A DNA stretch of 64,000 nt, from NCBI RefSeq assembly GCF_000013605.1, contig NC_007908.1, positions 62,001-126,000 on the forward strand, written 5' to 3'. Positions 8,854 through 17,031 of the stretch are shown piece after piece (position 1 is the first letter of the stretch; the number at the start of each line of letters is the position of its first letter). The stretch comes from Rhodoferax ferrireducens T118 (lineage in GTDB: Bacteria; Pseudomonadota; Gammaproteobacteria; Burkholderiales; Burkholderiaceae_C). The notes under the pieces are model-generated. The model saw nothing but the letters and a program-made list of their open reading frames with translations. It did no database searches and was not told where the DNA came from. The translations under genes and the position numbers were made by a program.

Positions 8854-8877
8854 CTGGGTTGGCGAGCGCCAACCCAG
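8854..8877. terminator. Hairpin between convergent genes
   Basis: A perfect 11-bp stem (CTGGGTTGGCG with CGCCAACCCAG) surrounds a 2-bp centre, 14 bp after the chalcone-isomerase-like gene. No long T-run follows on either strand, so intrinsic termination is only a possibility. Confidence 0.5.
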
Positions 8878-8883
8878 TCCGTC

Positions 8884-8945
8884 TATTGCTATTAGATTAA
8901 TAGCTGCTTAAGCATATTTCACGGGAGCTAGAGCCCGATTTTGTA
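8884..8945 (+). repeat. Dispersed CTAG-core repeat, copy A (intergenic)
   Basis: This copy contains ATTAATAGCTGCTTAAGC and, after a short gap, CACGGGAGCTAGAGCCCGATT. It matches copies B, C and D in order and spacing. It lies between the stops of two convergent genes, reaching to within 8 bp of the uraA stop. Confidence 0.85.
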
Positions 8946-8952
8946 TAAGACT

Positions 8953-10239
8953 TTAGCGCTTGCGATTCAACAGCGCGTACAGAAAGATGGCGCCAAAGGT
9001 GGCGGTGCCGATGCCACCGAGGGCAAAACCGCCAAACTTGAGCGTGAAGTCGCCGGTGCCCAGAATCAGCGTGATCGCAGCGACCAGCAGGTTTTTGTTG
9101 TCGGCAAAGTCCACCTTGTTTTGCACCCAGATACGGGCGCCGGCCACGGCAATCAGGCCAAACACCACAATACTCACGCCGCCCATCACGGGCAGTGGAA
9201 TGGCCGCGATGATCGCACCGAACTTGGGGCTAAAGCCCAGCACCACCGCCAGCAGAGCCGCCACCAGAAACAGCGCGGTGGAGTAGATTTTGGTGGCGGC
9301 CATGACGCCGATGTTTTCGGCATAGGTGGTCACGCCGGTGCCGCCCGCGCTGGCACTGACCATGGTGGCGATGCCGTCGCCGATGAAGGCGCGGCCCATG
9401 TAAGGGTCCATGTTTTTGCCGGTCATGGCGGACACGGCCTTGAGGTGGCCCAGGTTCTCGGCCACCAGAATAATGGCCACCGGGACGATCATCAACATCG
9501 CCTTGGGCTCGAACACGGGGGCGGCAAAGCCGGGGGCGCCGATCCAGGCCGCGTTCAGCAGGGTCGACACATCGAGCGCCTTGCCCAAGCCCAGCCCGTT
9601 GGTCAACACGGCGTACACCGCGGTGGCCACGATCAGGCCGACCAGAATCAGCAAACGCTGCACCATGCCGCGCGTGAACACGGCCACCAGTGCCACGCAG
9701 ACAAAGGTGACGGCCTGCATCCAGCTGTCAAAGTTGCTGGCCGCCATGTTCTTGATCGGCACGCTGGCCAGGTTCAGCCCGATGACGGCCACCACGGCGC
9801 CGGTGACCACCGGCGGCATCAGCTTTTCAATCCAGTTCGTGCCCACCACCTGCACCAGCAGGCCGATGGCCGTGTAGGCGGCGCCGCAGGCAATGATGCC
9901 GCCCAGCGCCACGCCGATATTCGGATTCAGTCCTTTGCCCGCATAGCCGGTGGCGGCAATGACCACGCCGATAAAGGCAAAACTGGAGCCCAGGTAACTG
10001 GGCACTTTGCCGCCGGTGACAACAAAGAAAATCAGCGTGCCGATGCCGCTCATCAAAATCGCCAGATTGGGGTCAAAGCCCATCAGGATCGGGGCCAGCA
10101 CGGTGGCGCCAAACATGGCGATCACGTGTTGCATGCCCATGACGGCGGTTTGCGGCCACGGCAGCCGCTCATCGGGGGCAATGACGCCGCCCTGCTGCAA
10201 AACGCTGGCGCTTTTGACGGTCCAGTTGAATAAAGGCAT
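8953..10239 (-). CDS. uraA: NCS2-family uracil permease
   Basis: The 428-residue inner-membrane protein is of the nucleobase:cation symporter-2 family. About 14 membrane segments can be traced. The block GTLIFFVVTGGKVPSYLGSS matches UraA-type transporters, and the TM10-like GGTGVTTYAENIG carries the glutamate used in uracil binding. The start is ATG 10239. A 19-bp sequence just before it is also found before ppdK. Uracil import by proton symport is the likely role; xanthine specificity is less likely because the NQN-type signature is absent. Confidence 0.92.
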   Translation of the reverse strand: MPLFNWTVKSASVLQQGGVIAPDERLPWPQTAVMGMQHVIAMFGATVLAPILMGFDPNLAILMSGIGTLIFFVVTGGKVPSYLGSSFAFIGVVIAATGYAGKGLNPNIGVALGGIIACGAAYTAIGLLVQVVGTNWIEKLMPPVVTGAVVAVIGLNLASVPIKNMAASNFDSWMQAVTFVCVALVAVFTRGMVQRLLILVGLIVATAVYAVLTNGLGLGKALDVSTLLNAAWIGAPGFAAPVFEPKAMLMIVPVAIILVAENLGHLKAVSAMTGKNMDPYMGRAFIGDGIATMVSASAGGTGVTTYAENIGVMAATKIYSTALFLVAALLAVVLGFSPKFGAIIAAIPLPVMGGVSIVVFGLIAVAGARIWVQNKVDFADNKNLLVAAITLILGTGDFTLKFGGFALGGIGTATFGAIFLYALLNRKR

Positions 10240-10487
10240 GGTGTTTTCAATTCAAAAAGTGGGTGGATGCGTGACGCCTCAACCAGCACCTGCATGCGGT
10301 TCAGGCCGGGGTGAATCTTAACGTCGCAGGGAAGTGGACTTGCGCTGACGCAGTCGTCCCCTCATGCCGGCCTGCAGCCAACCGGGTTAACGCTTGGATC
10401 GACTGGATGGATTGAATTGATTTATGGTCCAGGCACCGCCGCTGGCGGGGCTTGGCTCCAGACCTGGTCCGCATGGCGCAGGCGGTC
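10240..10487. other. Intergenic stretch upstream of uraA
   Basis: I find no convincing gene here. The stretch should hold the uraA promoter, read on the minus strand. The only clear elements are the leader sequence at 10248-10266 and a terminator at the far end. Confidence 0.6.
10248..10266 (-). promoter_or_regulatory. Leader sequence shared with ppdK
   Basis: Read on the minus strand, CCACCCACTTTTTGAATTG lies 8 bp before the uraA start codon. The same sequence, with one extra T, lies at 29509-29528, 8 bp before the ppdK start. Function is unknown; it could be a translation or RNA-binding site. Confidence 0.4.
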
Positions 10488-10528
10488 AAAAAAAAGCCAG
10501 CGGCAGGTTTTTCAACCTGCCGCTGGCT
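10488..10528 (-). terminator. Intrinsic terminator of the glycine-zipper lipoprotein gene
   Basis: A perfect 15-bp stem (arms 10495-10509 and 10514-10528) with a 4-base loop is followed, on the minus strand, by a run of eight T. It lies 18 bp after the stop of the lipoprotein gene at 10547 and ends the minus-strand cluster. Confidence 0.92.
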
Positions 10529-10546
10529 GGCGCTGTAGCCTGATGT

Positions 10547-10756
10547 TTACTTGGTCACTTCGTGACCGATCACGCCGCCCACTGCCGCGCCAGCCGCGGT
10601 GCCCAAAACGCCGCCGCCGGAGGCGCTACCGACGACGCCACCGATGACGGCACCGGCGGCGGTGCCCTTTTCCTGGTGGGTCATGCCGGCACAACCGCTG
10701 AGAACGACAAGTGCTGCTGCCAGCACGCCGACTGAATATTTTTGGATGATTTTCAT
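10547..10756 (-). CDS. Small glycine-zipper lipoprotein
   Basis: The 69-residue protein starts with a lipoprotein signal (LVVLSGCAG; lipid-modified Cys at residue 22). A glycine-zipper segment follows, with small residues at regular spacing (GAVIGGVVGSASGGGVLGTAAGAAVGG). This fold resembles OsmB and the 17-kDa surface antigen family, which pack helices in or against the outer membrane. ATG 10756 has AAGGAAA 5 bp before it and gives a clean lipobox; longer versions do not. It ends a minus-strand cluster of envelope genes and is followed by a strong terminator. Confidence 0.85.
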   Translation of the reverse strand: MKIIQKYSVGVLAAALVVLSGCAGMTHQEKGTAAGAVIGGVVGSASGGGVLGTAAGAAVGGVIGHEVTK

Positions 10757-10817
10757 CGTGTTTCCTTCATGTTGAAAAACTGGTTTAAAGGGAATCAGCA
10801 CCCGTTTGAATGCAACT

Positions 10818-11465
10818 TCACGGCTTGCTTGAGCGCGCCGTTGCATCCTTGACGCAATTGCCCTTGGCGTCCCCTGCCAAGGCATCACATTTTTCTTTCG
10901 CGACGGTGTAGGCGGCCGTGCTCTTTTCTTTGACGGCATCGGTGCGCGCCGCAGTACTTATGTCATCAGCCTTGGCCTGCGCCTGCGCCGCCTTTTCGTC
11001 CGCCACGCCTTGCGCCTTGCGGGTCTTGTCGTAGGCGGCATCGTGCGCAACGGCGGTCCGCATATGCGCCTTGGCATTGGCCTTGGCCGTCACCGCCTTC
11101 GCCTTGGCCTCCCTGACGCAGACATCCTTGGCATGGCCAGCCAGGTCATCGCATTTCTCCCGGGCCAAGGTGTATTGAGCATCGGCGCGGGTCAGGCGTA
11201 CCTTGTAGCTGGCCTGTTCTGACGGTGCCAATCTGGCATTGAGTTCCGCCGTCGCGACTTTCTCTTTGCCACTGGCCTCGGCCAGGCACAGGTCCTTGGC
11301 ATGGGCGGAGAAAGAGTCGCAGGCGGCCCTGGCCAGCTTGAGCTCCGCGCTCACACCCGTCCTGGCGGTTTCGTACTGGACTTTTGTCATGCCTTGCGCC
11401 ATGGCGCCGACACTCAAAGCCAGACCGATCGCCAAGACGATCGCATGGGCCGCTGGTGTTTTCAA
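10818..11465 (-). CDS. Secreted Ala/Lys-rich protein with three Cys-x10-Cys repeats
   Basis: The 215-residue product has a Sec signal (to about AMAQ, residue 24) and a highly charged, Ala-rich and probably helical body. Three similar units carry cysteine pairs at fixed spacing: C49/C60, C105/C116 and C193/C204. Each unit reads like CD-x-x-A-x-x-AK-x-x-C. Six cysteines in pairs in a periplasmic protein suggest three local disulfides or metal sites. I do not recognise the function. Similar low-complexity proteins are sometimes annotated as TolA-like. It sits between two glycine-zipper lipoprotein genes, so an envelope-stress role is plausible. Confidence 0.78.
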   Translation of the reverse strand: MKTPAAHAIVLAIGLALSVGAMAQGMTKVQYETARTGVSAELKLARAACDSFSAHAKDLCLAEASGKEKVATAELNARLAPSEQASYKVRLTRADAQYTLAREKCDDLAGHAKDVCVREAKAKAVTAKANAKAHMRTAVAHDAAYDKTRKAQGVADEKAAQAQAKADDISTAARTDAVKEKSTAAYTVAKEKCDALAGDAKGNCVKDATARSSKP

Positions 11466-11484
11466 AGCTTGCCTCCCGCGTCAA

Positions 11485-11958
11485 TCAATAGCGGCGCGCG
11501 ACGCCGTTGTCGATCCGCACGCGGTCCCCGACGCGAATATCGTCGATGCTGGTTTGCGTCACGGTCTGGTAGGAACCATCACGCATGCGGATGGTGAATT
11601 TGTAGGCATCGGCCTGCGGCTGGTTGCGTTTTTCAATTTCGTGGCCGGCATAGGCGCCGCCGGCCGCGCCGAGTACGGTCGCGGCGGTGTTGCCCTGGCC
11701 GCTACCCACCTGATGGCCGAGGATGCCGCCCACAACACCGCCCACGATGGCGCCGCCGATGCCGGTGCTGCCGCCCTGGCGGACCAGGTCAATCGACTGC
11801 ACCACGCCATAACCGGTGTAGGCGCCTGCGCCGGAGCTGGACTGCGGGTAAGCCGTCCCGCTGTCGTAGGTATTGGGGGGGGTCATGTTTTGGCAACCGC
11901 CGAGCGCCAGCAGCGCTGCCAGGGCGAGAACTGATCCGGCTTTATTCATGGTTTTCAT
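11485..11958 (-). CDS. Glycine-zipper 2TM-domain lipoprotein (17-kDa antigen-like)
   Basis: The 157-residue protein has a lipoprotein signal (ALLALGGCQN), a linker, and a glycine-zipper pair of helices (IGGAIVGGVVGGILGHQVGSG, then AATVLGAAGGAYAGHEIEK). A small C-terminal beta domain follows (FTIRMRDGSYQTVTQ...GDRVRIDNG). This is the Rick_17kDa/SlyB-like architecture of outer-membrane lipoproteins that help keep the envelope intact. A start at 11949 is equally possible. It is flanked on the same strand by the BON-domain lipoprotein gene 33 bp upstream and the Cys-pair protein gene. Confidence 0.88.
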   Translation of the reverse strand: MKTMNKAGSVLALAALLALGGCQNMTPPNTYDSGTAYPQSSSGAGAYTGYGVVQSIDLVRQGGSTGIGGAIVGGVVGGILGHQVGSGQGNTAATVLGAAGGAYAGHEIEKRNQPQADAYKFTIRMRDGSYQTVTQTSIDDIRVGDRVRIDNGVARRY

Positions 11959-11991
11959 AAAAATCTCCTTAGACGTGACTGTTTAACGGGT

Positions 11992-12582
11992 TTACTTTTT
12001 GATACTCATTTCATTGCTGACATGGCTCACGCCGGCAATGCCGCTGACCACCGCGATGGCGCGATCAATCTGGCTCTGGTTGTTGACAAAGCCACTGAGT
12101 TGAACGTCACCTTGACGCGTGATGACGGCAATGTCGAGGCTCTTGATGCTCTCGTCGGCCAGCAAAGCCGTCTTGACCTTGGCCGTGATCAAGGTGTCAT
12201 CCACCTTGCCGCCAACCGTCGGCGCTACGCTGCGCAGGCTGACATTATTCTGGACGCTCTTGACCCCTGTCACTGCGCCAGCGACCGTGACGGCGATGTC
12301 GATTTGTGTCTGTTTGTCAACAAAGCCGCTGAGCTGGACTTCGCCCTTGCGGGTGACCACCTTGAAGTCAAAACCCTTGAGGTCCGGGTCGGCCAGCAGC
12401 GCCGCCTTGACGCTGGCGGTCACGATGCTGTCGTCAATCACGGTGCCGACCGTCGTGCTCGGCGTCGACGCGCCTGACGCCGATGCGCCGGTCGCCTCCG
12501 GCGCTTTGCTGCAGCCGACAGACAGCGCCGTCAAGGCCGCCAGCGCGGTGCTCAAAGCCAATAATTCAAATCTGGTTCGCAT
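11992..12582 (-). CDS. BON-domain lipoprotein (OsmY-like)
   Basis: The 196-residue lipoprotein (lipobox near LSVGCSK) has two BON domains, each with the pattern DD..ITA.VK.ALLAD...K...I.V.T..G.VQLSGFV. The units span about residues 53-120 and 128-195. BON domains bind membranes or phospholipids, and OsmY-type proteins are periplasmic stress proteins. ATG 12582 has GGAG 9 bp upstream and gives the best signal sequence. A 12600 start is open but less likely. A GTGCG-N4-CGCAC palindrome is centred about 120 bp before the start. Confidence 0.9.
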   Translation of the reverse strand: MRTRFELLALSTALAALTALSVGCSKAPEATGASASGASTPSTTVGTVIDDSIVTASVKAALLADPDLKGFDFKVVTRKGEVQLSGFVDKQTQIDIAVTVAGAVTGVKSVQNNVSLRSVAPTVGGKVDDTLITAKVKTALLADESIKSLDIAVITRQGDVQLSGFVNNQSQIDRAIAVVSGIAGVSHVSNEMSIKK

Positions 12583-12694
12583 GTGAAAAGTCTCCATCAA
12601 TAGGGGCTGGCCGGCGGGGTGAATTTCTGCTTTGTCGACCCGCTGACCATGAGCTCAAGTTCTTTGAATTGTTGCCACTTCGCCGACGGCGATC

Positions 12695-12710
12695 TGTGCG
12701 TCTGCGCACA
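12695..12710. promoter_or_regulatory. Operator-like palindrome GTGCG-N4-CGCAC (site 1)
   Basis: TGTGCG and CGCACA are separated by TCTG. The site lies between the divergent BON-lipoprotein and DUF3185 genes, about 113 and 125 bp from their starts. Closely similar palindromes recur at 19109 and 19781. Confidence 0.45.
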
Positions 12711-12834
12711 TACGAGGTATTTCTTTTTGTTTGGCCTGCACTCGTTTCCAGTGCCCGTGGTGGCTGGTATCCGCTACCATGAAGCTGGCGCAGTGCATTA
12801 ACGAGTCGTTTCACATTTTTAGGAGCTAGAACCC

Positions 12835-13050
12835 ATGAACCCCACCAAAATGATAGGCATCATCCTGATCGCCGCCGGTTGCCTCGGCCTGGCCTTTGGC
12901 GGCTTCAGTTACACCAAGGAAACGACCGGCATGAAGCTGGGCCCGCTGGAACTCAAGGTGCAAGAAAAGCAAACCGTCAACGTGCCCTTGATCGTCAGTG
13001 CCGGCGGCATTATTCTGGGTGTGTTCCTGTTGGTGGTTGGCCGCAAGTAA
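12835..13050 (+). CDS. DUF3185 family small membrane protein
   Basis: The 71-residue protein has two membrane helices (MIGIILIAAGCLGLAFGGF, then VPLIVSAGGIILGVFLLVVG) joined by a short soluble loop. This matches the DUF3185 family of small inner-membrane proteins with unknown function. AGGAG lies 10 bp upstream of the ATG. It is divergent from the envelope-stress cluster and shares the palindrome at 12695, so joint regulation is possible. Confidence 0.88.
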   Translation: MNPTKMIGIILIAAGCLGLAFGGFSYTKETTGMKLGPLELKVQEKQTVNVPLIVSAGGIILGVFLLVVGRK

Positions 13051-13227
13051 CGCAAGCGGCGGCTTGTCGGTCCGGATGGCGCCACTGCCGCACGTCTTTT
13101 TTTCCCCGCTTCCAGCACGGGCTGGCGCTGTCGGGGTCTGACCGGGGAATGCCGTCAAAGTTGATCCGTGCGACGCGGGTATTTTTGAGTGTCAATGACG
13201 CTGCAAATCGTTTTCTGAGTTAAGGTC

Positions 13228-14511
13228 ATGATCACCATGACCGAACCCACCATCATCTGCCCCAACTGCAGAACAGAAATCAAACTGACCGAGTCGCTGG
13301 CAGCGCCGCTGCTGGCCGCCACCCGCCAGCAATTCGAAGCGCAACTGGCCCGCAAAGACCACGACATCGCCCAGCGCGAAAGCGCCATGCGCGAAAAAGA
13401 AAAAGCGCTGACGGATGCGAAACGTGATCTGGACGAGCAGGTGGCCGACCAGGTCGCCAGCCAGCTCAAAACCGAACGGTCCCGCGTTGCCGCAGAAGAG
13501 GCGAAAAAGGCCAGGGCGGCAGCGGCCAACGAGCTGGAAGCCAAAGCCCGTGAACTGGCGGAACTGCGAGGCGTGCTCACGGTGCAAGACGCCAAGCTGG
13601 CTGAGGCCCAGCAGGCGCAAGCCGAGGTCATCAAGCAGCAACGCGAACTCGACGACGCCAAGCGCGAGCTGGACCTGACCGTTGAAAAGCGCGTGCAGAC
13701 CAGCTTGAGCGAAGTGCGCACGCTGGCCAAACGTGAAGCCGAAGACGGCATGAAGCTGCGCGTGGCCGAAAAAGACCAGACCATCGCCTCCATGCAGCAA
13801 AAGATTGAAGAACTCAAGCAAAAAGCCGAGCAGGGCTCGCAGCAACTGCAAGGCGAAGTGCAAGAGCTGGAGCTGGAAAACCTGCTGCGTGCCAAATTTC
13901 CGTTTGACCTGATTGAGCCGGTGCCCAAGGGCGAGTTTGGCGGCGACGCCCTGCACCGCGTCAACAGCCAGAGCGGCGTTCTCTGCGGCAGCATCCTGTG
14001 GGAATCCAAACGTACCCGCAACTGGAGCGACGGCTGGCTGCCCAAGCTGCGTGAAGACCAGCGCTGCGCCAAGGCCGAAGTCTGCGTGCTGGTCAGCCAG
14101 GTGTTGCCCAAAGGCGTGGAAACGTTTGACCTGGTGGACGGTGTCTGGATCACGTCCCCACGCGTGGCAATACCCGTGGCCATCATGCTGCGCCAGGCCT
14201 TGCTGCAAATCAGCCAGACCCGCGCCCTGTCTGACGGCATGCAAACCAAGACCGAGATGGTTTACCAGTACCTCACCGGCCCGCGCTTCAGGCAGCGCGT
14301 GGAAGCGATTGTGGAGGCCTTCTCATCCATGCAGGACGACCTGGACAAAGAGCGCAAAGTCATCATGAAGCAATGGGCCAAGCGCCAGGAGCAGATTGAG
14401 CGCGTGATGGGCGCGACCGTGGGCATGTATGGCGACTTGCAGGGGATTGCGGGGAAATCGCTGCAGGAGATTGAGGGGCTGGAGTTGTCGGCGCTGGAAA
14501 TGAAGCGGTGA
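13228..14511 (+). CDS. DUF2130 domain-containing coiled-coil protein
   Basis: The 427-residue protein begins with a short zinc-ribbon-like segment (IICPNC at about residues 9-14). A long charged coiled coil follows (about residues 40-205). The C-terminal DUF2130 domain (about 215-420) contains the GEFGGDALHRV and ILWESKRTRNWSDGWLPKL blocks. The latter resembles a restriction-endonuclease-like core with a WE.K motif, but activity is not established. The start could also be ATG 13237; AAGG is upstream of both. It converges with pncC, with 11 bp between the stops. Confidence 0.88.
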   Translation: MITMTEPTIICPNCRTEIKLTESLAAPLLAATRQQFEAQLARKDHDIAQRESAMREKEKALTDAKRDLDEQVADQVASQLKTERSRVAAEEAKKARAAAANELEAKARELAELRGVLTVQDAKLAEAQQAQAEVIKQQRELDDAKRELDLTVEKRVQTSLSEVRTLAKREAEDGMKLRVAEKDQTIASMQQKIEELKQKAEQGSQQLQGEVQELELENLLRAKFPFDLIEPVPKGEFGGDALHRVNSQSGVLCGSILWESKRTRNWSDGWLPKLREDQRCAKAEVCVLVSQVLPKGVETFDLVDGVWITSPRVAIPVAIMLRQALLQISQTRALSDGMQTKTEMVYQYLTGPRFRQRVEAIVEAFSSMQDDLDKERKVIMKQWAKRQEQIERVMGATVGMYGDLQGIAGKSLQEIEGLELSALEMKR

Positions 14512-14522
14512 CAAAAAACGAG

Positions 14523-15026
14523 TCAGCCCAGCAACTCCACCAGCCTGGTGAAGGTATGCCGCACGGTAGCGGCGCGCACTTGAGCCCGATCGCCGTCAAA
14601 GTGGCGCTTTTCGGTGATGACCTGGCCCGGCACGGCGAAGCCGAACCAGACCGTGCCGACCGGTTTGGCCGGGCTGCCGCCGGTGGGGCCGGCCACGCCG
14701 GTCACGGCGACCGCCACTTGCGCGTGCGCGTGCGCCAAGGCCCCGCGCACCATGGCCCGCGCCACGGCTTCGCTGACCGCACCCTCGCTGAGCAGCAGTT
14801 GCGCCTGGACGTCCAGCAACTCGGTCTTGGCCTCGTTGGAGTAGGTGACAAAGCCGCGCTCGAACCAGTCACTGGAGCCGGCCAGATCGGTGCAGGCGGC
14901 CGCAATCATGCCGCCGGTACAGCTTTCAGCCGTCACCAGCTTCAGTCTATTTCTTAGCATCAAATCGGCCACTAGCCCGCATAGATACTGCGTGGATAGC
15001 TCTGATTTTGATAGTTTTTGAGTCAT
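14523..15026 (-). CDS. pncC: Nicotinamide-nucleotide amidohydrolase (CinA C-terminal family)
   Basis: The 167-residue protein is a stand-alone CinA C-terminal domain, which deamidates NMN to nicotinic acid mononucleotide in NAD recycling. The hallmark TAESCTGGMIAA (about residues 33-44) and AVAVTGVAGPTGG are present. The ATG overlaps the pgpA stop by 4 bp (ATGA), so translation is probably coupled. Residues of about 4-23 are encoded by a copy of the dispersed repeat (14958-15014), giving an N-terminus that does not look like the family. Confidence 0.92.
   Translation of the reverse strand: MTQKLSKSELSTQYLCGLVADLMLRNRLKLVTAESCTGGMIAAACTDLAGSSDWFERGFVTYSNEAKTELLDVQAQLLLSEGAVSEAVARAMVRGALAHAHAQVAVAVTGVAGPTGGSPAKPVGTVWFGFAVPGQVITEKRHFDGDRAQVRAATVRHTFTRLVELLG
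14958..15014 (-). repeat. Dispersed CTAG-core repeat, copy E (inside pncC)
   Basis: On the minus strand it reads AGCTATCCACGCAGTATC, then GCGGGCTAGTGGCCGATTTG, in the order of the intergenic copies. It is open in the pncC frame and encodes much of the first 23 residues. Confidence 0.75.
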
Positions 15027-15604
15027 TGGAAATAACGCCAGCCAGCGATCACCAGCAGGGCACAGGCCGCCGCCACCAGGTCATCGAGCATGATTCCGAA
15101 ACCGGCCTTGCGCCAGGCGGCCGGGTCGCTGGTGACGTTGACGCCATGAAACAGTTGGTCGGCCCAGCGCACCGGGCCGGGCTTGGCGGCATCAAAGAAG
15201 CGGAACAGGCCGAAGGCCACCAGCTGGCCCCAAAAACCGGCCGGGGTGACCAGCCACAGCACCAGCCAGAAGGCCGCAATCTCGTCCCACACAATGCTGC
15301 TGGGGTCGAGCACCCGCATGTGTTTCGCCGTGACGCTGCAGGCCCACCAACCCAGCGGCAGTGACAGGGCAATCAGCAGCGCCCAGCGCGCATCATTCAT
15401 CCCGGGTTGCAGCAGCACAAACGTCAGCCAGGCCCACAAGGTGCCGGCGGTGCCGGGCGCCAGGGGGCTCAGGCCGGACCCAAAGCCCAGCGCCATCAAG
15501 TGCGCCGGATGCGTGTACAGGAAGCGGGCGCTGGGGAGCACCGGCTCCGGCGTGATCGGGCGTGCCGCTATCGGTGGGTCAAAGAAAGGTTCGTCAACAG
15601 GCAT
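15023..15604 (-). CDS. pgpA: Phosphatidylglycerophosphatase A
   Basis: The 193-residue inner-membrane enzyme dephosphorylates phosphatidylglycerol phosphate, the last step of phosphatidylglycerol synthesis. The family block FGSGLSPLAPGTAGTLWAW lies after a short N-terminal segment, and VWDEIAAFWLVLW carries the acidic residues near the active site. Four membrane segments are expected. ATG 15604 is preferred to 15676, which would overlap the preceding gene and add a low-quality Ala/Arg segment. A phospholipase-D-like gene lies upstream, making a phospholipid-related set with pncC appended. Confidence 0.92.
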   Translation of the reverse strand: MPVDEPFFDPPIAARPITPEPVLPSARFLYTHPAHLMALGFGSGLSPLAPGTAGTLWAWLTFVLLQPGMNDARWALLIALSLPLGWWACSVTAKHMRVLDPSSIVWDEIAAFWLVLWLVTPAGFWGQLVAFGLFRFFDAAKPGPVRWADQLFHGVNVTSDPAAWRKAGFGIMLDDLVAAACALLVIAGWRYFQ

Positions 15605-15642
15605 GGCGCGATTATCGGTGCGCGGCGCTGGCGTGCCGGGCC

Positions 15643-17031
15643 TTAAAGCAGCCGCTCCCAGACCCGCGCCAGCCACTCCTTGATCCGGAACTGCAGCGGG
15701 CGATGTTGCCAGCCTTGCAGATCGATCGCTTGGGACGCCTGCAGGTCGCTGGCAAACATGGCTTCCATTTTCTGGGCAAATTCTTGCCCCAGCACCACGG
15801 CGTCGATCTCGTTGTTGTCCAGGAAGCTGCGCCAGTCCAGGTTGCTGGAGCCCACCGTCGACCAGACGCCGTCGATGACGGCGGTTTTGGCATGCAGCAG
15901 CCCGCCGACGCGCTCATACAGCTTGACGCCACCCTGGAGCAGCTCGGTGTAATGAGCCCGTCCGGCATGAAAGACGAGCCCGGAGTCGGAGTGGCTCGGC
16001 AGGATCAGCTTGACATCGACGCCGCGACCGGCGGCAGCCACCAAAGCTTGCAGCAACTGCGGGTCGGGCACGAAGTAGGCCTGGGTCAGGTGCACTTGTT
16101 TTTCCGCATTGCCAATCGCCGATATCAGCGTCAGGTACATCAGGCTGAACGGATCGTCGGGCGTGCTGCCAATGGTGCGCACGATGTCTTTACCCTGCAC
16201 CTTGAGCGCCGGAAAATAATTCTTGGTCGCCAGTGGACGTCCGCGCTGCTTTTCCCAGGTCTGCAGGAACAATTTCTGAAATTCGCTGACCACCGGACCT
16301 TCAATCTGCAGGTCGGTATCGCGCCATTCGTCCGTGTTGGCGGCCGCCTTGTGGGAGCGACTTGGGATGGACCCGGAGCCATAGACGCTGCTGATGTTGA
16401 TGCCGCCGATGAAGGCGATACGGCCGTCCACCAGCAGCAGCTTGCGATGGTCGCGGTGATTGATCATCCACGGCCCCTTGGCCGTTAGCGGGTTGATCGG
16501 GTTGAACTCGAGCACCTCAATGCCGCCTTGCTTCAGGCGCTCAAAAAAGGCCTTGGGCGTATTGAGGGCGCCCACGCTGTCATAGATGACGTTGACCTGA
16601 ACACCACGCGCCTGCTGCGCCAGCAGCAGGTCGGAGAACTGGCGCCCGACCTCGTCGTTTTCGATGATGTAGGACTCCAGGTTGATATGGTCGCGCGCGC
16701 TGCGGATGGCGGCAAACATCGCCGGATAGGTCGCGGCCCCGTCCTGCAACAGCGTGACTTTGTTGCCCAGGACCAGCGGGCTGTCGTTGACGGCCTGCTC
16801 CAGCGCGATTTGTTTGTCCAGAATATCGATGTCGCCCGATTGGCTTTTGAGCTGCGCCAGAATGGCGGCGCTTTTCTGCGCCGGGAGCGCACCGCGGGCC
16901 GTCTCAAACCGGGCCGCCTGTCCCGCGTGGCGCTGGATCAGCTCGTCGGTGTCAGGCAGTGTGGCGCACGCGGCGAACGCGAGCGCGCCGACAGCCGTCG
17001 CCGCGCTGCGAAGCAGGGTGTGCAGGGTCAT
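15643..17031 (-). CDS. Phospholipase D-family protein, cardiolipin synthase-like lipoprotein
   Basis: The 462-residue protein carries two HKD catalytic motifs: HRKLLLVD and HAKTAVID, each followed by a GG or GS turn. This is the pattern of cardiolipin synthases and related PLD enzymes. Its N-terminus (ALAFAACATLP) looks like a lipoprotein signal, unlike ClsA, which has two membrane helices. I therefore infer a membrane-anchored periplasmic or outer-membrane-facing PLD. ATG 17031 overlaps the stop of the AsmA-like gene (ATGA), so the two are coupled. The role could be cardiolipin synthesis or lipid turnover. Confidence 0.88.
   Translation of the reverse strand: MTLHTLLRSAATAVGALAFAACATLPDTDELIQRHAGQAARFETARGALPAQKSAAILAQLKSQSGDIDILDKQIALEQAVNDSPLVLGNKVTLLQDGAATYPAMFAAIRSARDHINLESYIIENDEVGRQFSDLLLAQQARGVQVNVIYDSVGALNTPKAFFERLKQGGIEVLEFNPINPLTAKGPWMINHRDHRKLLLVDGRIAFIGGINISSVYGSGSIPSRSHKAAANTDEWRDTDLQIEGPVVSEFQKLFLQTWEKQRGRPLATKNYFPALKVQGKDIVRTIGSTPDDPFSLMYLTLISAIGNAEKQVHLTQAYFVPDPQLLQALVAAAGRGVDVKLILPSHSDSGLVFHAGRAHYTELLQGGVKLYERVGGLLHAKTAVIDGVWSTVGSSNLDWRSFLDNNEIDAVVLGQEFAQKMEAMFASDLQASQAIDLQGWQHRPLQFRIKEWLARVWERLL

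Noticed and set aside
8941..10233. Long open frame (430 codons) opposite uraA
   Set aside because: The product is rich in His, Gly, Gln and Arg without domain character. The opposite strand encodes a clear UraA. GC-rich codon bias produces such antisense frames.
12803..12834. Repeat-like AGGAGCTAGAACCC before the DUF3185 start
   Set aside because: Only the short core is similar, and it coincides with an ordinary ribosome binding site; the left half of the repeat is absent.
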